64,000 nt of DNA from Afipia sp. P52-10 (GTDB taxonomy: Bacteria > Pseudomonadota > Alphaproteobacteria > Rhizobiales > Xanthobacteraceae): positions 1-64,000 of the forward strand of contig NZ_AZSJ01000004.1 of NCBI RefSeq assembly GCF_000516555.1, in the 5' to 3' direction. Every line of letters starts with the position of its first letter. Position 1 is the first letter of the stretch. Both the position numbers and the translations under genes were made by a program. Positions 23,275 to 32,535 of this stretch are shown here, piece after piece. The notes under the pieces are model-generated. The model was not told where the DNA came from. It saw only the letters and a list, made by a program, of their open reading frames with translations, and did no database searches.

Positions 23275-24798
23275 TCAGGCGGCAGCGTCCGGATTGGAGG
23301 CGAGCTCCGGTCCGGCGAGTGGCCGCTCTTCCATTAACGCCATCAGCAGCGTCGCCCCCGACATCATGCATGCAGCAGCACCGAAGATGTAACGGAATGC
23401 TGCGACGGCTTCGATGCTCGTCAGATCACGGGTCAGGTCGATATTGTCGCGCCCAGATACACCCGTCCCGAGCGCCGCCATGAGGATCGCGGTAAATCCC
23501 GCAACCGCAAACGACGCCATCAGCGCTCGAGTGTAATTCATCGCGCCGGTCGCGGTGCCGATCTGGTTGCGTGCAACCGCATTCTGCAGAGCTGCCACCG
23601 TCGTCGAGAACATCGGACCGATCCCGAACGAACCGATCGATAAAATACTCAGAAACATCCAGAGCGGAATATCGCTGACGATCGCGAGTGTGCCAAAGCA
23701 GAGCGCCGCGAGCGCGCCGCCGACAATGCTGACCCACAGATAGCGCGGCCAGCGCAACATCACGCGACCGGCAATCCAAGATCCCGGCACCGAAATCGCA
23801 ACCAGCGGCAGGAGCGCGAGCCCTGCTTCGCTCGGAGACAGCTTGTAGACGATCTCATAATACATCGGCAGGTAGACCGTCAGTCCGGTCAATGTACCGA
23901 CAGTGAGCCCGCCCGCAAGAATCGCGAACGGCACCACCGTTCCACCCAACAAGCGCAGCGGGATAAAGGGTTCTGCCGCACGGCCGGCATGCCAAACGAA
24001 TGCGGCGCCGAGCACAATCCCGCCGCCGATCATTGCGAGGATCAAAGCAGACGACCAAGCATAACGAACGCCACCCCATGTCAAGACCAGCAGAATCGTA
24101 ACCGCTGAAGCCATCAGCAGCACGCCTCCAAACCAATCGACTTTGCGTTTGCGATAGTTGACCGGCAGCCGGCTCATCCGCGGCAACAGCACGGCCAGCG
24201 CGACCGCCGTCAAAGGCAGATTGATCCAAAAGATCACCGACCAATGCATGTAATCGGTGATCAGCCCTCCCAGCAGCGGTCCGGAGATTCCGGCCGCGAG
24301 CCAGACGCCGCTGAAGTAAGCTTGGTATTTGCCTCGTTCTCTTGGACTGATCGCATCCGCGATGATCGTTTGCGAGACTGGAATGATCCCTCCGCCTCCC
24401 AGCCCCTGTAAAAAGCGAGCGAAAACCAACGTCAGCAGGTTCGGTGCGAGCGCACACAAGATCGATCCAGCGACGAAAATACCCAGCGCGACCGTCATCA
24501 TGACGCGCCGGCCGAAAATATCGCTGAGCGTTCCGAATACCGGCGCGACGGCCGTTCCTGACAACAGGTAAGCCGTTATCACCCACGACAGGTTGTTCAT
24601 GTCCTGAAATTGTCGGCCGATGGTCGGCAGCGCGATCGCAACAATGGTTTGATCGAGCGCAGCCAGGAACATCGCGACCATCAGGCCGATGAACAAGGTG
24701 CGCAGCTCGGCGTGCGTAAGCGGAGCTACGAACGGTGCGTGGCTTTCATCGACATCGGCTTTGTCGAGAGGCTTAGGGCGGCGCGCGAGATTGTCCAT
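23275..24798 (-). CDS. DHA2-family MFS drug exporter
   Basis: The protein has 507 residues from the ATG at 24798 (a TTG seven codons upstream is the alternative). It has 14 predicted membrane spans. Signature parts are AALDQTIVAIALPTIGRQFQ in helix 1, GTLSDIFGRRVMM (motif A), FLQGLGGGGIIPVSQTIIAD and GVWLAAGISGPLLGG (motif C of antiporters). It is a proton-driven multidrug exporter of the EmrB/QacA type. The substrate cannot be inferred. The IS element ends a few bases beyond its stop codon. Confidence 0.88.
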   Translation of the reverse strand: MDNLARRPKPLDKADVDESHAPFVAPLTHAELRTLFIGLMVAMFLAALDQTIVAIALPTIGRQFQDMNNLSWVITAYLLSGTAVAPVFGTLSDIFGRRVMMTVALGIFVAGSILCALAPNLLTLVFARFLQGLGGGGIIPVSQTIIADAISPRERGKYQAYFSGVWLAAGISGPLLGGLITDYMHWSVIFWINLPLTAVALAVLLPRMSRLPVNYRKRKVDWFGGVLLMASAVTILLVLTWGGVRYAWSSALILAMIGGGIVLGAAFVWHAGRAAEPFIPLRLLGGTVVPFAILAGGLTVGTLTGLTVYLPMYYEIVYKLSPSEAGLALLPLVAISVPGSWIAGRVMLRWPRYLWVSIVGGALAALCFGTLAIVSDIPLWMFLSILSIGSFGIGPMFSTTVAALQNAVARNQIGTATGAMNYTRALMASFAVAGFTAILMAALGTGVSGRDNIDLTRDLTSIEAVAAFRYIFGAAACMMSGATLLMALMEERPLAGPELASNPDAAA

Positions 24799-24921
24799 CG
24801 ATATCGTATTCCGGAGCAAACGGGCCGCGAGCTTAGTCGAGGCGAAAGGGATCGCGAGAGATATCCGCGCATGTCAGCTTCCCGATCACGGGTTCAGGAG
24901 GCATTTCAAAGATAACTGCTG

Positions 24922-25401
24922 CTACGGACGCGTCGTCCGCTTTGCCTTCTTCGGAAACAGACCAGGCCACTTGACGATGTGGTCCTCCCAATCGGCCTGG
25001 TCGATATCGAGTTCGCTTCCGACAACCCGTCCCCGGACAGAAATGCCAGCTTCGTGGACCGTATCCGCTCGCCCCGAGATCAAAGGATGCCACCAGGCCA
25101 GATCCTTGCCCTCGGCCACAAGCCTGTAGGCGCAGCTCGGCGGCAGCCAATTCAGAGTTCGAACGTTGTCGGGCGTGAGTCGAACGCAATCCGGCACTTT
25201 GGCGTGCCGGTGGACATAGTCCTTGCAACTACAACTCGCAGTATCCAGCAGCCGGCAGGAGATGTGCGTGAAATAGATCTTGCCGGTATCTTCATCTTCG
25301 AGTTTTTCGAGGCAGCAGCGGCCACAGCCATCGCAGAGGCTTTCCCACTCGGCGGCCGTCATTTCCTCTAATGCTTTGGTTTTCCAAAACAAATCCGCCA
25401 T
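24922..25401 (-). CDS. YcgN-type cysteine-cluster protein
   Basis: The protein has 159 residues of the UPF0260/YcgN family. The cysteines C23, C26 and C30 lie in [20 protein letters not shown]; a second group is found in [18 protein letters not shown] and VPDCVRLTP. The conserved [20 protein letters not shown] part follows. The clustered cysteines suggest a metal or Fe-S site, but the biochemical role of the family is not known. It stands alone, divergent from PBP1A. Confidence 0.9.
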   Translation of the reverse strand: MADLFWKTKALEEMTAAEWESLCDGCGRCCLEKLEDEDTGKIYFTHISCRLLDTASCSCKDYVHRHAKVPDCVRLTPDNVRTLNWLPPSCAYRLVAEGKDLAWWHPLISGRADTVHEAGISVRGRVVGSELDIDQADWEDHIVKWPGLFPKKAKRTTRP

Positions 25402-25729
25402 TCAGCACCTGTATTCCGCCAGCCGGCAGATGCCGCCGCTGCCGCTACTTAGTCGCCCGCCTTAGGGTTCGGCAAGTCGTCCCGAACCGTTCGTCGGAAC
25501 CCATCGCAAGACTTTGATCGGCCATCGTTATCCTTCCCTGGGAGAAACGGGCCGCTCCCATTGGCCTGTGCGTCCGGGTCAGCTAGAAGCTCAGGACTCC
25601 TTTACGGTTGCTCGCAGAATCGGTGCCGTCAAAGCGCCACGTGTTGCGCAAATACATTGCAATCGTAAGAGGCCGTTATTCGCGTTTGTCGTACGTTGAA
25701 TAGCTCGCGGATCAAGATCAAGGTTTGCA
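25402..25729. other. Intergenic region before PBP1A
   Basis: Between the divergent cysteine-cluster gene and the penicillin-binding protein gene. It should hold both promoters. No repeat, hairpin or credible ORF was recognised. Confidence 0.5.
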
Positions 25730-27988
25730 GTGGGCAAGTTCGATTTCGCAGGTCCCAAGCGCTGGCTCCGGCATTTCCTGCTGGACCTCGACGCACGGAT
25801 CGATTCGACCCTGTTCTCCTCAGGCGCAGGTTTGAGGGAACTCTATGAGCGCTTTTCCGCGTTCATGGACCGCTTTCATGTCGGCGGTTGGAAGCGCTGG
25901 GTCTTCATTGAGCCGGCATCCGAGGCCGCGACCCTCGGCCTGCTCGGGCTGGTGGCCCTGCTCGCCCTAGCAATTCCAGCCTTTCACGAAACCTCCGATG
26001 AAGACTGGTTGAAGAAGTCGGAACTGGCCGTCCAGTTCCTCGACCGCTACGGCAATCCGATCGGCAGCCGCGGCATCAAACACAACGATTCCATTCCGCT
26101 CGAAGAATTTCCCGACCATCTGATCAAGGCGACGCTCGCAACCGAAGACCGCCGCTTCTATGACCACTTCGGTATCGACATTGGCGGCACCTTTCGCGCC
26201 CTGTTGACCAACGCGCGCGCTGGCGGCGTGGTACAGGGTGGTTCGTCGATCAGCCAGCAGCTCGCCAAGAACCTGTTCCTATCCAATGAACGGACGATCG
26301 AGCGCAAGATCAAGGAGGCGTTTCTGGCCGCCTGGCTGGAATCACGCCTGACGAAGAACGAAATCCTGAAACTCTACCTCGACCGCGCCTATATGGGCGG
26401 CGGAACATTCGGCGTGGACGGAGCCGCGCATTTCTATTTCAACAAGTCTGCCCGAGATGTGACCCTGGCAGAGGCAGCAATGCTCGCCGGCCTGTTCAAG
26501 GCGCCGACGCGATACGCCCCGCACATCAACCTGCCTGCCGCTCGCGCCCGCGCCAATATCGTACTCGACAACCTCGTCGAGGCCGGATTCATGTCGGAAG
26601 GCCAAGTCTTTGGTGCCCGCCGCAACCCGGCAACCGCAGTCGATCGCCGCGACGAGAATTCGCCGAACTACTATCTCGACTGGGCATTCGACGAGATGCG
26701 CAAACTCGTCAATACGCTGCCGAAGTCCTACACGGAACGTGTTTTCGTCGTTCGGACCTCGATCGACATGAACGTCCAGCGGGCCGCCGAAGCTGCCGTC
26801 GAGAACAATCTCCGTCAGTTTGGCCGCGACTACCATGCGACCCAGGCAGCCGCGGTGGTGGCCGATCTCGACGGCGGCATCCGCGCGATGGTCGGCGGTC
26901 GCGACTATGGCACGAGCCAGTTCAACCGCGCGGTTGACGCAATGCGTCAACCGGGATCATCTTTCAAACCCTACGTTTATGCGACCGCGCTCATGAACGG
27001 CTTCAAGCCGACATCCATCGTGGTGGATGGGCCGGTCTGCATTGGCAACTGGTGTCCGCAGAACTATGGCCGGTCTTATTCCGGTTCGATAACCCTTACT
27101 CAGGCCATCACCCGTTCCATCAACGTCATCCCGGTCAAGCTTTCGATCACCATGGGCGGCAAGGATGGCCCTCGCGCCGGCCGCGCCAAGATCATCGAAA
27201 CCGCGCGGAAAATGGGTATCACTGCGCCGCTGATCGATACGCCTTCGCTGCCAATCGGATCGACCGAGGTCAACGTGCTGGAGCACACCGTTGCCTACGC
27301 GACCTTCCCCAATCGCGGACGGGCACCAACGCCCCATGCGGTCCTGGAGGTCCGAACACCAAACGGCGATCTGGTCTGGCGCTTCGATCGTGACGGCAAG
27401 AAGCCGACCCAGGCGCTTCCACCCCAGGTTGCCGCCGACATGGCGGAAATGATGAGCCATGTCGTTTACGAAGGCACGGCGCGGCGAGCGCAGATCGATG
27501 GCATTCCGGCCGCTGGCAAGACCGGCACGACGAACGCATTTCGCGACGCTTGGTTCGTCGGTTATACGGGCAACTTCACCTGCGGCGTCTGGTTCGGCAA
27601 CGACGACTACTCGCCCACAAACCGGATGACCGGCGGCTCCCTCCCCGCCATGACCTGGCGCTCGATCATGGTCGCGGCCCATCAGGGCGTGGAGATCAAA
27701 GATATTCCCGGCGTTACCTCGGTCAAGCGCGCGCAAGGCACCTTTGTTGCTTCGAACTCGGATGCGGGCGCCGGAGAAGCTGGCGCGGGACCGCCTCCGG
27801 TCTTGACGCGACGGGGCGCCGATATTCTCGTGCGCGTGGAAAAGCTGCTGGATGAGGCCGCGAAGACCGCGCCGGACACCCCGCCCGCTCCACAGAAGAC
27901 GACTTCGACACATGTCCCCGCCAGTCTGACCGACAGCTTTGCCTCGGCAACGAGAGAAGGCGACGCATCGATTGCGCGCGGCAGATAA
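25730..27988 (+). CDS. Penicillin-binding protein 1A (class A)
   Basis: The protein has 752 residues from a GTG start. After a cytoplasmic N-terminus a single span (ALGLLGLVALLALAIP-like) lies near residue 75. The glycosyltransferase-51 domain holds the catalytic Glu in ATLATEDRRFYDHFGID, then QGGSSISQQLAKNLFLSNER and ERKIKEAFLAAWLE. The transpeptidase domain has the SxxK serine S410 (PGSSFKP), an SxN-like TRSIN, and AAGKTGTTNAFRDAWF. It polymerises and cross-links peptidoglycan in the periplasm. A Pro/Ala-rich C-terminal tail follows the enzyme domain. Confidence 0.92.
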   Translation: MGKFDFAGPKRWLRHFLLDLDARIDSTLFSSGAGLRELYERFSAFMDRFHVGGWKRWVFIEPASEAATLGLLGLVALLALAIPAFHETSDEDWLKKSELAVQFLDRYGNPIGSRGIKHNDSIPLEEFPDHLIKATLATEDRRFYDHFGIDIGGTFRALLTNARAGGVVQGGSSISQQLAKNLFLSNERTIERKIKEAFLAAWLESRLTKNEILKLYLDRAYMGGGTFGVDGAAHFYFNKSARDVTLAEAAMLAGLFKAPTRYAPHINLPAARARANIVLDNLVEAGFMSEGQVFGARRNPATAVDRRDENSPNYYLDWAFDEMRKLVNTLPKSYTERVFVVRTSIDMNVQRAAEAAVENNLRQFGRDYHATQAAAVVADLDGGIRAMVGGRDYGTSQFNRAVDAMRQPGSSFKPYVYATALMNGFKPTSIVVDGPVCIGNWCPQNYGRSYSGSITLTQAITRSINVIPVKLSITMGGKDGPRAGRAKIIETARKMGITAPLIDTPSLPIGSTEVNVLEHTVAYATFPNRGRAPTPHAVLEVRTPNGDLVWRFDRDGKKPTQALPPQVAADMAEMMSHVVYEGTARRAQIDGIPAAGKTGTTNAFRDAWFVGYTGNFTCGVWFGNDDYSPTNRMTGGSLPAMTWRSIMVAAHQGVEIKDIPGVTSVKRAQGTFVASNSDAGAGEAGAGPPPVLTRRGADILVRVEKLLDEAAKTAPDTPPAPQKTTSTHVPASLTDSFASATREGDASIARGR

Positions 27989-28012
27989 TCTTGCGCTGAT
28001 GACGGATTTCCT

Positions 28013-28591
28013 GTGCGGCTGATTTTTATCTCGTTGATTGCTTTAATCGTAGCAACCGCGGTTGGACTCGGGGCGACGTGGATGACCTCGACGCGCGGGA
28101 TCAGCTTCGGCGCGATCACCATCGGTGCATGGACCGCATGGCCCCGAACCGGAACCGCCGATATCGACCCGTATGCACGAGCCGCCATCGCCCGCAGCGG
28201 CGAATTGCCGATCGGCAGCGGCGATGGAGTCGCCTTCATTGCCCGGACCGACGACAATGGCCGCCAACTTGACGGCCGCTGCGATATCACCGTCAGCGGC
28301 ATCACGCCGGCTGCCCGTTTCTGGACGCTCACTCTGTACGATGCCCGCGGAAATCTCGTCAGCAATTCGCTCCAGCGATATGGCTTCACCAGCCAGGAAA
28401 TCGTCCGCACAGCGGATGGCAGTTTCGACATTCGGATCGCACCACGCTCCCGATCCGGAAACTGGCTCCCGACCGGCGGACTGGATCGCTATCTGCTGGT
28501 CGTCCGGCTTTATGACACTCCCGTCGGCGTCGCTACGCGCTCTCAGCGCGACGCACCGATGCCGGCGATTACCACGGTGGCCTGCCCATGA
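28013..28591 (+). CDS. DUF1214 membrane-anchored protein
   Basis: The protein has 192 residues from a GTG start, 24 bases after PBP1A. An N-terminal span (LIFISLIALIVATAVGLGAT) is followed by the DUF1214 beta domain: ARFWTLTLYDARGNLVSNS, QRYGFTSQEI, and NWLPTGGLDRYLLVVRLYDT. The next gene overlaps its end (ATGA) and carries the partner domain DUF1254. The pair is widespread in rhizobia; the exact role is unknown, with a periplasmic or envelope function likely. Confidence 0.88.
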   Translation: MRLIFISLIALIVATAVGLGATWMTSTRGISFGAITIGAWTAWPRTGTADIDPYARAAIARSGELPIGSGDGVAFIARTDDNGRQLDGRCDITVSGITPAARFWTLTLYDARGNLVSNSLQRYGFTSQEIVRTADGSFDIRIAPRSRSGNWLPTGGLDRYLLVVRLYDTPVGVATRSQRDAPMPAITTVACP

Positions 28592-29148
28592 TCCGTTGGC
28601 TATTCGCCATTCTTGCGGGCCTGGTGCTCGGCGGCATCGTCCATCTGGTCAGCGTGCTTGCGTTGCCACGCGTCGCGACGAAGGACGCATATTCTCGTCT
28701 TGCAGCGATAACTCCGGTCAATGCCGTATCGCAGCTTCCGCTCGCCGAGCCCCGCAACGCGTTGCTTCCGTTCCAGGATCCCGCGTTCGCAACCGCCGTC
28801 TGCCGCTACGATCTGACGTCAGGCTCGCTGAAATTTTCCGTGCCGGTCAGCCAAGCCTACACGTCGGTCTCGTTCTATACGCGAAATGACGTCGCCTATT
28901 ACGCGATCAACGATCGCTCCGCCGGACGACGCGTCATCGAACTTGATCTGATGACCCCCGAACAGCGTGCCGAACTACCGGAGGAGGAGGACGTGACTGC
29001 GGCCGACCGCCTTATCATTGAATCGCCGACGCTGACCGGCCTCATCATCATCAAGGCGCTGGCGGCGGAGCCCGATCTGATGGCGCAGGCACGCGCCTCT
29101 CTGCTTGCAGCCACATGCCGGCTGCAGAACGATCCGGCCGCGCGCTAA
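28588..29148 (+). CDS. DUF1254 membrane-anchored protein
   Basis: The protein has 186 residues. It starts with a membrane helix (WLFAILAGLVLGGIVHLVSV) and contains the DUF1254 core: DPAFATAVCRYDLTSGSLKF, VPVSQAYTSVSFYTRNDVAY and AINDRSAGRR. In many bacteria DUF1254 and DUF1214 are fused; here they are separate but translationally coupled by a four-base overlap. The two probably form one complex at the membrane. Confidence 0.88.
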   Translation: MIRWLFAILAGLVLGGIVHLVSVLALPRVATKDAYSRLAAITPVNAVSQLPLAEPRNALLPFQDPAFATAVCRYDLTSGSLKFSVPVSQAYTSVSFYTRNDVAYYAINDRSAGRRVIELDLMTPEQRAELPEEEDVTAADRLIIESPTLTGLIIIKALAAEPDLMAQARASLLAATCRLQNDPAAR

Positions 29149-29214
29149 CCTCACGCGTACGTAAGACAGCTAGAGAGCGAGAGCGGCTCATTCCATTCTC
29201 GTCGCGCTTCAACA

Positions 29215-29988
29215 TCAGCCCTTGCTAACGATCACCTGTCCTTCGGACGATGATCCGGCCCGCCCATAACCTCCGCCCATTCGCCCAGACAATTGGGCAA
29301 TCAGACGGTCTGCCTCGGCAGCCTGCCCGTCCGGCGCATGAATGATCAGCCGCTCGAGCGCCCAGCGGTACGAAGCTACTCGCCGATGCAGGCATTGCCG
29401 CACCCATTCGACGACCAGCGCATTCTCCTTCATGCGTGCGATCGCATCGTCGTGCTCGCGCGGCGAAAGCTGCGAGACGAAGTTCAGGCTCTGCCGGCGT
29501 TTGCCGTCGAGATCAGCTACAGTCGCGGCGGTAGCAAAGAACGGATCCAGCCGCGTCAGGTCGTTGCGAACGTCTTCGATCAATTGGCCGTAGCGGGACG
29601 CGTGCGATCGATGCGGCTCGTCGAGCAGCTTGCGTCCATACAAAGTATGATCGAACAGCACCTGCTGGCGCCAAGGTGACGGCAACGGCTTGTAGTCGCC
29701 GAAGACAGTTTTCCAAGCAGGTCTTGAAAGCGGCGGCTCGATGAACGGATAGGCGAGATCGCGGAGTTGCCTTTCGTTATCGGTCAACTGGAAGTCCGAC
29801 GCACGCGCGCCGATGCTGGCCGTCGCTTCAGCCCCGATCCAGCGATGCATATCGTCATTGAGCGCAGAACCTCGCGTACGACCGAGGTCACCGCCCGCGC
29901 AGCCCCCCAGCATCCCCGATAGAAGGGGAACTGCAATGCACGCGGCCAACAACTGTCGATGGGCCGTTTCCCCAGGACCGTCGCGCAT
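29215..29988 (-). CDS. Conserved lipoprotein of unknown function
   Basis: The protein has 257 residues. The N-terminus is a lipoprotein signal (LLAACIAVPLLSGMLGGC), with the lipobox Cys near residue 30. The rest is mainly helical with conserved-looking parts LAYPFIEPPLSRPAWKTVFG and DYKPLPSPWRQQVLFDHTLY. Similar proteins occur in Bradyrhizobium relatives without known function. It is convergent with the DUF1254 gene, and its start lies 18 bases from the end of the small gene upstream, so the two may form an operon. Confidence 0.7.
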   Translation of the reverse strand: MRDGPGETAHRQLLAACIAVPLLSGMLGGCAGGDLGRTRGSALNDDMHRWIGAEATASIGARASDFQLTDNERQLRDLAYPFIEPPLSRPAWKTVFGDYKPLPSPWRQQVLFDHTLYGRKLLDEPHRSHASRYGQLIEDVRNDLTRLDPFFATAATVADLDGKRRQSLNFVSQLSPREHDDAIARMKENALVVEWVRQCLHRRVASYRWALERLIIHAPDGQAAEADRLIAQLSGRMGGGYGRAGSSSEGQVIVSKG

Positions 29989-30005
29989 CCTGCAACGCCG
30001 ATGGC

Positions 30006-30209
30006 TTAGGAACGCGCGCGCCGTTTGCGACGGCGTCCAGAAGACGCCCCCCGCTCACTGCCATCACCATCAAAGGCTTTCTCATCGTGGCGCTCGATCC
30101 GGATCACCGGAAGAATCAATACGGTGCCCATCTGCTCGCGACTTGACAGCTCTGCCACATGCAACCGCCGCTGTGTGGCCCCCGCCGGAAACTCAACGAC
30201 CATGCCCAT
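30006..30209 (-). CDS. Small conserved protein with basic tail
   Basis: The protein has 67 residues with a good SD (GGAGA): MGMVVEFPAGATQRRLHVAE, then MGTVLILPVIRIERHD and an Arg-rich end (GRRRKRRARS). The two short hydrophobic strands and basic tail recur in Bradyrhizobium relatives. Function unknown; likely co-transcribed with the lipoprotein gene. Confidence 0.6.
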   Translation of the reverse strand: MGMVVEFPAGATQRRLHVAELSSREQMGTVLILPVIRIERHDEKAFDGDGSERGASSGRRRKRRARS

Positions 30210-30341
30210 TGCTCTCTCCTCGCTCCATCTTCCGCCCTTCGGAGCGTCGCGGATCGCATTAAGACCTCGGCAAGGTTAACGCGCTCTTAAGGGGACCGAG
30301 ATAGGTTTAGCTTGTTGTCTCCCTGTTGCGTCAGATCATCC

Positions 30342-31277
30342 ATGGCTAAGCTGCCTCCGTCTCCGAGCCTCGACGGCTTGATGCACCTTGCCCAGCGCGA
30401 GGGCATCGATATTCGGCCGACCCTTTTGCGCGTGTTGACCGATCTCTACGTACAAACCCCGAGTCACTCGGTGGAGGAGGAGCGGCATTATGTCGAACTC
30501 GCCTCTCGCCTGATCGACGAAGTCGATGACGCGACGCTCGCAGTCGTCCGCAACCGGTTGGCCGTGTATCGGGACACGCCGAGCGAAATTCGTGCGAAGC
30601 TCGGTCTCGCCGGGTTTGCTCCCCCTGAGACGTTCGCCGAGGCACCTGCAGAAGCGCCGGAAACCAGCCGGAGCATCACCCCGCCTCCGTCAGCGCTGTC
30701 CATGCAGCCAACCGATGCTGCTTCGATCGATGCGATGTTTATGCAGGCAACCGCCTCGGAGCGGGTTCAGATTCTTCGCAGCCTCGAGACATCTCCGCTG
30801 AAGCCTGCCGCAAGCATCGAGCCCTATCGTGCCGGCCGCGCGATTGCCGTGCTCGAGCGCATGGCCTTCGCGCGCGACGAAGCCGCCTTCTCAGCCGAGC
30901 TCGCGGACGCCCTGCACCTGCCCGCCGTCGTCGCCAAACGCATTGTCGCGGATTCCAGCGGCGAGCTGTTGGTCTGCGCGGCCAAGGCGCTCGCCATGCC
31001 CGGAGACATCTTCGAACGGATCGTCATGTTTCTGAAGCCCGAATGGGGAGTATCGGTCATCAGCGTCTTCCGTCTTGCGCGGCTGTATGAGTCGCTTGGC
31101 CCGCGCGTAGCCCTGATCATGCTGGCGGTCTGGCGCAGAGCCAGCATCGCGCAGGCAAGGGCAAAGTACAGCCCGCATCTGTATGATGACGAGCGCCGTC
31201 GCACGCGCACTGGATCGACCAGCCAAGCGACGGGCACCGTCAACACGCCGTCGGCACGCACCGCCGGACAGGCATAA
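30342..31277 (+). CDS. DUF2336 domain protein
   Basis: The protein has 311 residues from the ATG at 30342 (MAKLPPSPSLDGLMHLAQRE); ten extra codons upstream are less likely. The helical repeats (HYVELASRLIDEVDDATLAV, LADALHLPAVVAKRIVADSS) and the C-terminal ISVFRLARLYESLGPRVALI are in the style of DUF2336, an all-helical family common in alphaproteobacteria. No enzyme motif is seen. A second member lies at 62.5 kb in this window. It is convergent with the DUF1491 gene. Confidence 0.75.
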   Translation: MAKLPPSPSLDGLMHLAQREGIDIRPTLLRVLTDLYVQTPSHSVEEERHYVELASRLIDEVDDATLAVVRNRLAVYRDTPSEIRAKLGLAGFAPPETFAEAPAEAPETSRSITPPPSALSMQPTDAASIDAMFMQATASERVQILRSLETSPLKPAASIEPYRAGRAIAVLERMAFARDEAAFSAELADALHLPAVVAKRIVADSSGELLVCAAKALAMPGDIFERIVMFLKPEWGVSVISVFRLARLYESLGPRVALIMLAVWRRASIAQARAKYSPHLYDDERRRTRTGSTSQATGTVNTPSARTAGQA

Positions 31278-31281
31278 GCAA

Positions 31282-31626
31282 CTATTGCTTGGCCAGATCC
31301 AGCAGATGCCGCCCGGCCCGATCCTCGATCTCAACGATCCAGACGTCCGGATCGAAGCGGACTTCCTTCGCAAGCCGCTCCTCGACAACCTGCTCGGCCA
31401 CTGGCCCAGATGTCGATTGTGAGAATATCCGCTCTGCTGGACGGCTTTCATCGTAGGCCGACTGTGGAGCGGGAGTGAACAGCAGCGCGTTGCCGTCCAG
31501 CAACGCCAGCTTCACAAAGATCGCGCCAGCCTCATCCGACCCGCGCCGCCGCACGGCGCCGAAGATGTTCTGCGTTTGGCAGCGACGTAAGTAAGCCGCA
31601 ACCCAGATATCGGACTTGATTCTCAT
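31282..31626 (-). CDS. DUF1491 family protein
   Basis: The protein has 114 residues: IKSDIWVAAYLRRCQTQNIF, GAIFVKLALLDGNALLFTPA, and EVRFDPDVWIVEIEDRAGRH at the end. This layout is that of DUF1491, a small alphaproteobacterial family with unknown function. It is convergent with the DUF2336 gene, separated by four bases only. Confidence 0.88.
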   Translation of the reverse strand: MRIKSDIWVAAYLRRCQTQNIFGAVRRRGSDEAGAIFVKLALLDGNALLFTPAPQSAYDESRPAERIFSQSTSGPVAEQVVEERLAKEVRFDPDVWIVEIEDRAGRHLLDLAKQ

Positions 31627-31851
31627 ACGCCGACACTAGAGCATGTTCGGGCGAAGTGGATATAGGTCCTAAAAGCCGAGTTCGCACAGCGCGATAGTGC
31701 CGAAGGGAAACCGCAAACATCAACTCGACGCAACGCCAAGCATGACGGACTTTGCGATAAGCGAGGCCATTGCGAGCGATGGCAGGGAAACTTACGCCGG
31801 CGTATGAGATCAGATATCCTATCACGAAATCTCGCTAAGCCGCTGTCTTCG

Positions 31852-32535
31852 CTAGTCGAAATTTCGGCCCGTGGCAGCACTCAATTCACGCACCACACGT
31901 TCCGACAGCTGTCCCGTGACAGGCAACTTCCGCTCACGCTCGAACTTCTGGATCGCCGCCTGAGTATCTGCGCCCACAGTTCCCGTCGCCTTGAGCTGAC
32001 CATAGCCGTAGTCGGTCAGCGCCCGTTGGACCGCCGCAACGCGCTGTGACGAAACGATCAGATTGGCCAGCGGATCGCGGCTCGGCGCGGCGGCCGGAAC
32101 CGGCGCCGGCGGACGCACGACGTTCGACGTCTGGATAGCCGATGTGCTCGTGGCCCGCACCAGGTTGCCGATCGGATCACTGGAGCCAGCCTCCACCGGA
32201 CGCGGACGCGGCATCGGGCTCGCAGGAGCGGCCGCTGGTACTGGCATTGGCGTGGCAGGGACCAAGGCTGCAGCTTGATGCTCCGCAGGGGGCGCGGATG
32301 CGGCAGGCTTCGGCAACGTCACCGCAGTTCCAAACAGTGGCGAGGGATGACGGCCGGCCTGCAGAAACAAGGCATTGACGGCAATGGCCAGGACAGCCGT
32401 CGCTGCAAGCGCGCCAGCCAGCGTATCCTTCGGCGAGCGAACCAGCATCTGCATGATCACACCCCGTTCCTTCTGCCTTGCCGCCTTCGCCTTACGTCGC
32501 CTGGGCTTATCGTTGAGGGCGACGGACTTAGGCAC
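31852..32535 (-). CDS. Membrane-anchored peptidoglycan-binding protein
   Basis: The protein has 227 residues. A basic cytoplasmic start, one span (TLAGALAATAVLAIAVNALF) and a long Pro/Ala linker lead to a C-terminal PG_binding_1 domain: VAAVQRALTDYGYGQLKATG, TQAAIQKFERERKLPVTGQL. This domain binds peptidoglycan. Its start overlaps the end of the upstream histidine kinase gene by eight bases, so the two are one operon and may act together in sensing the cell wall. Confidence 0.85.
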   Translation of the reverse strand: MPKSVALNDKPRRRKAKAARQKERGVIMQMLVRSPKDTLAGALAATAVLAIAVNALFLQAGRHPSPLFGTAVTLPKPAASAPPAEHQAAALVPATPMPVPAAAPASPMPRPRPVEAGSSDPIGNLVRATSTSAIQTSNVVRPPAPVPAAAPSRDPLANLIVSSQRVAAVQRALTDYGYGQLKATGTVGADTQAAIQKFERERKLPVTGQLSERVVRELSAATGRNFD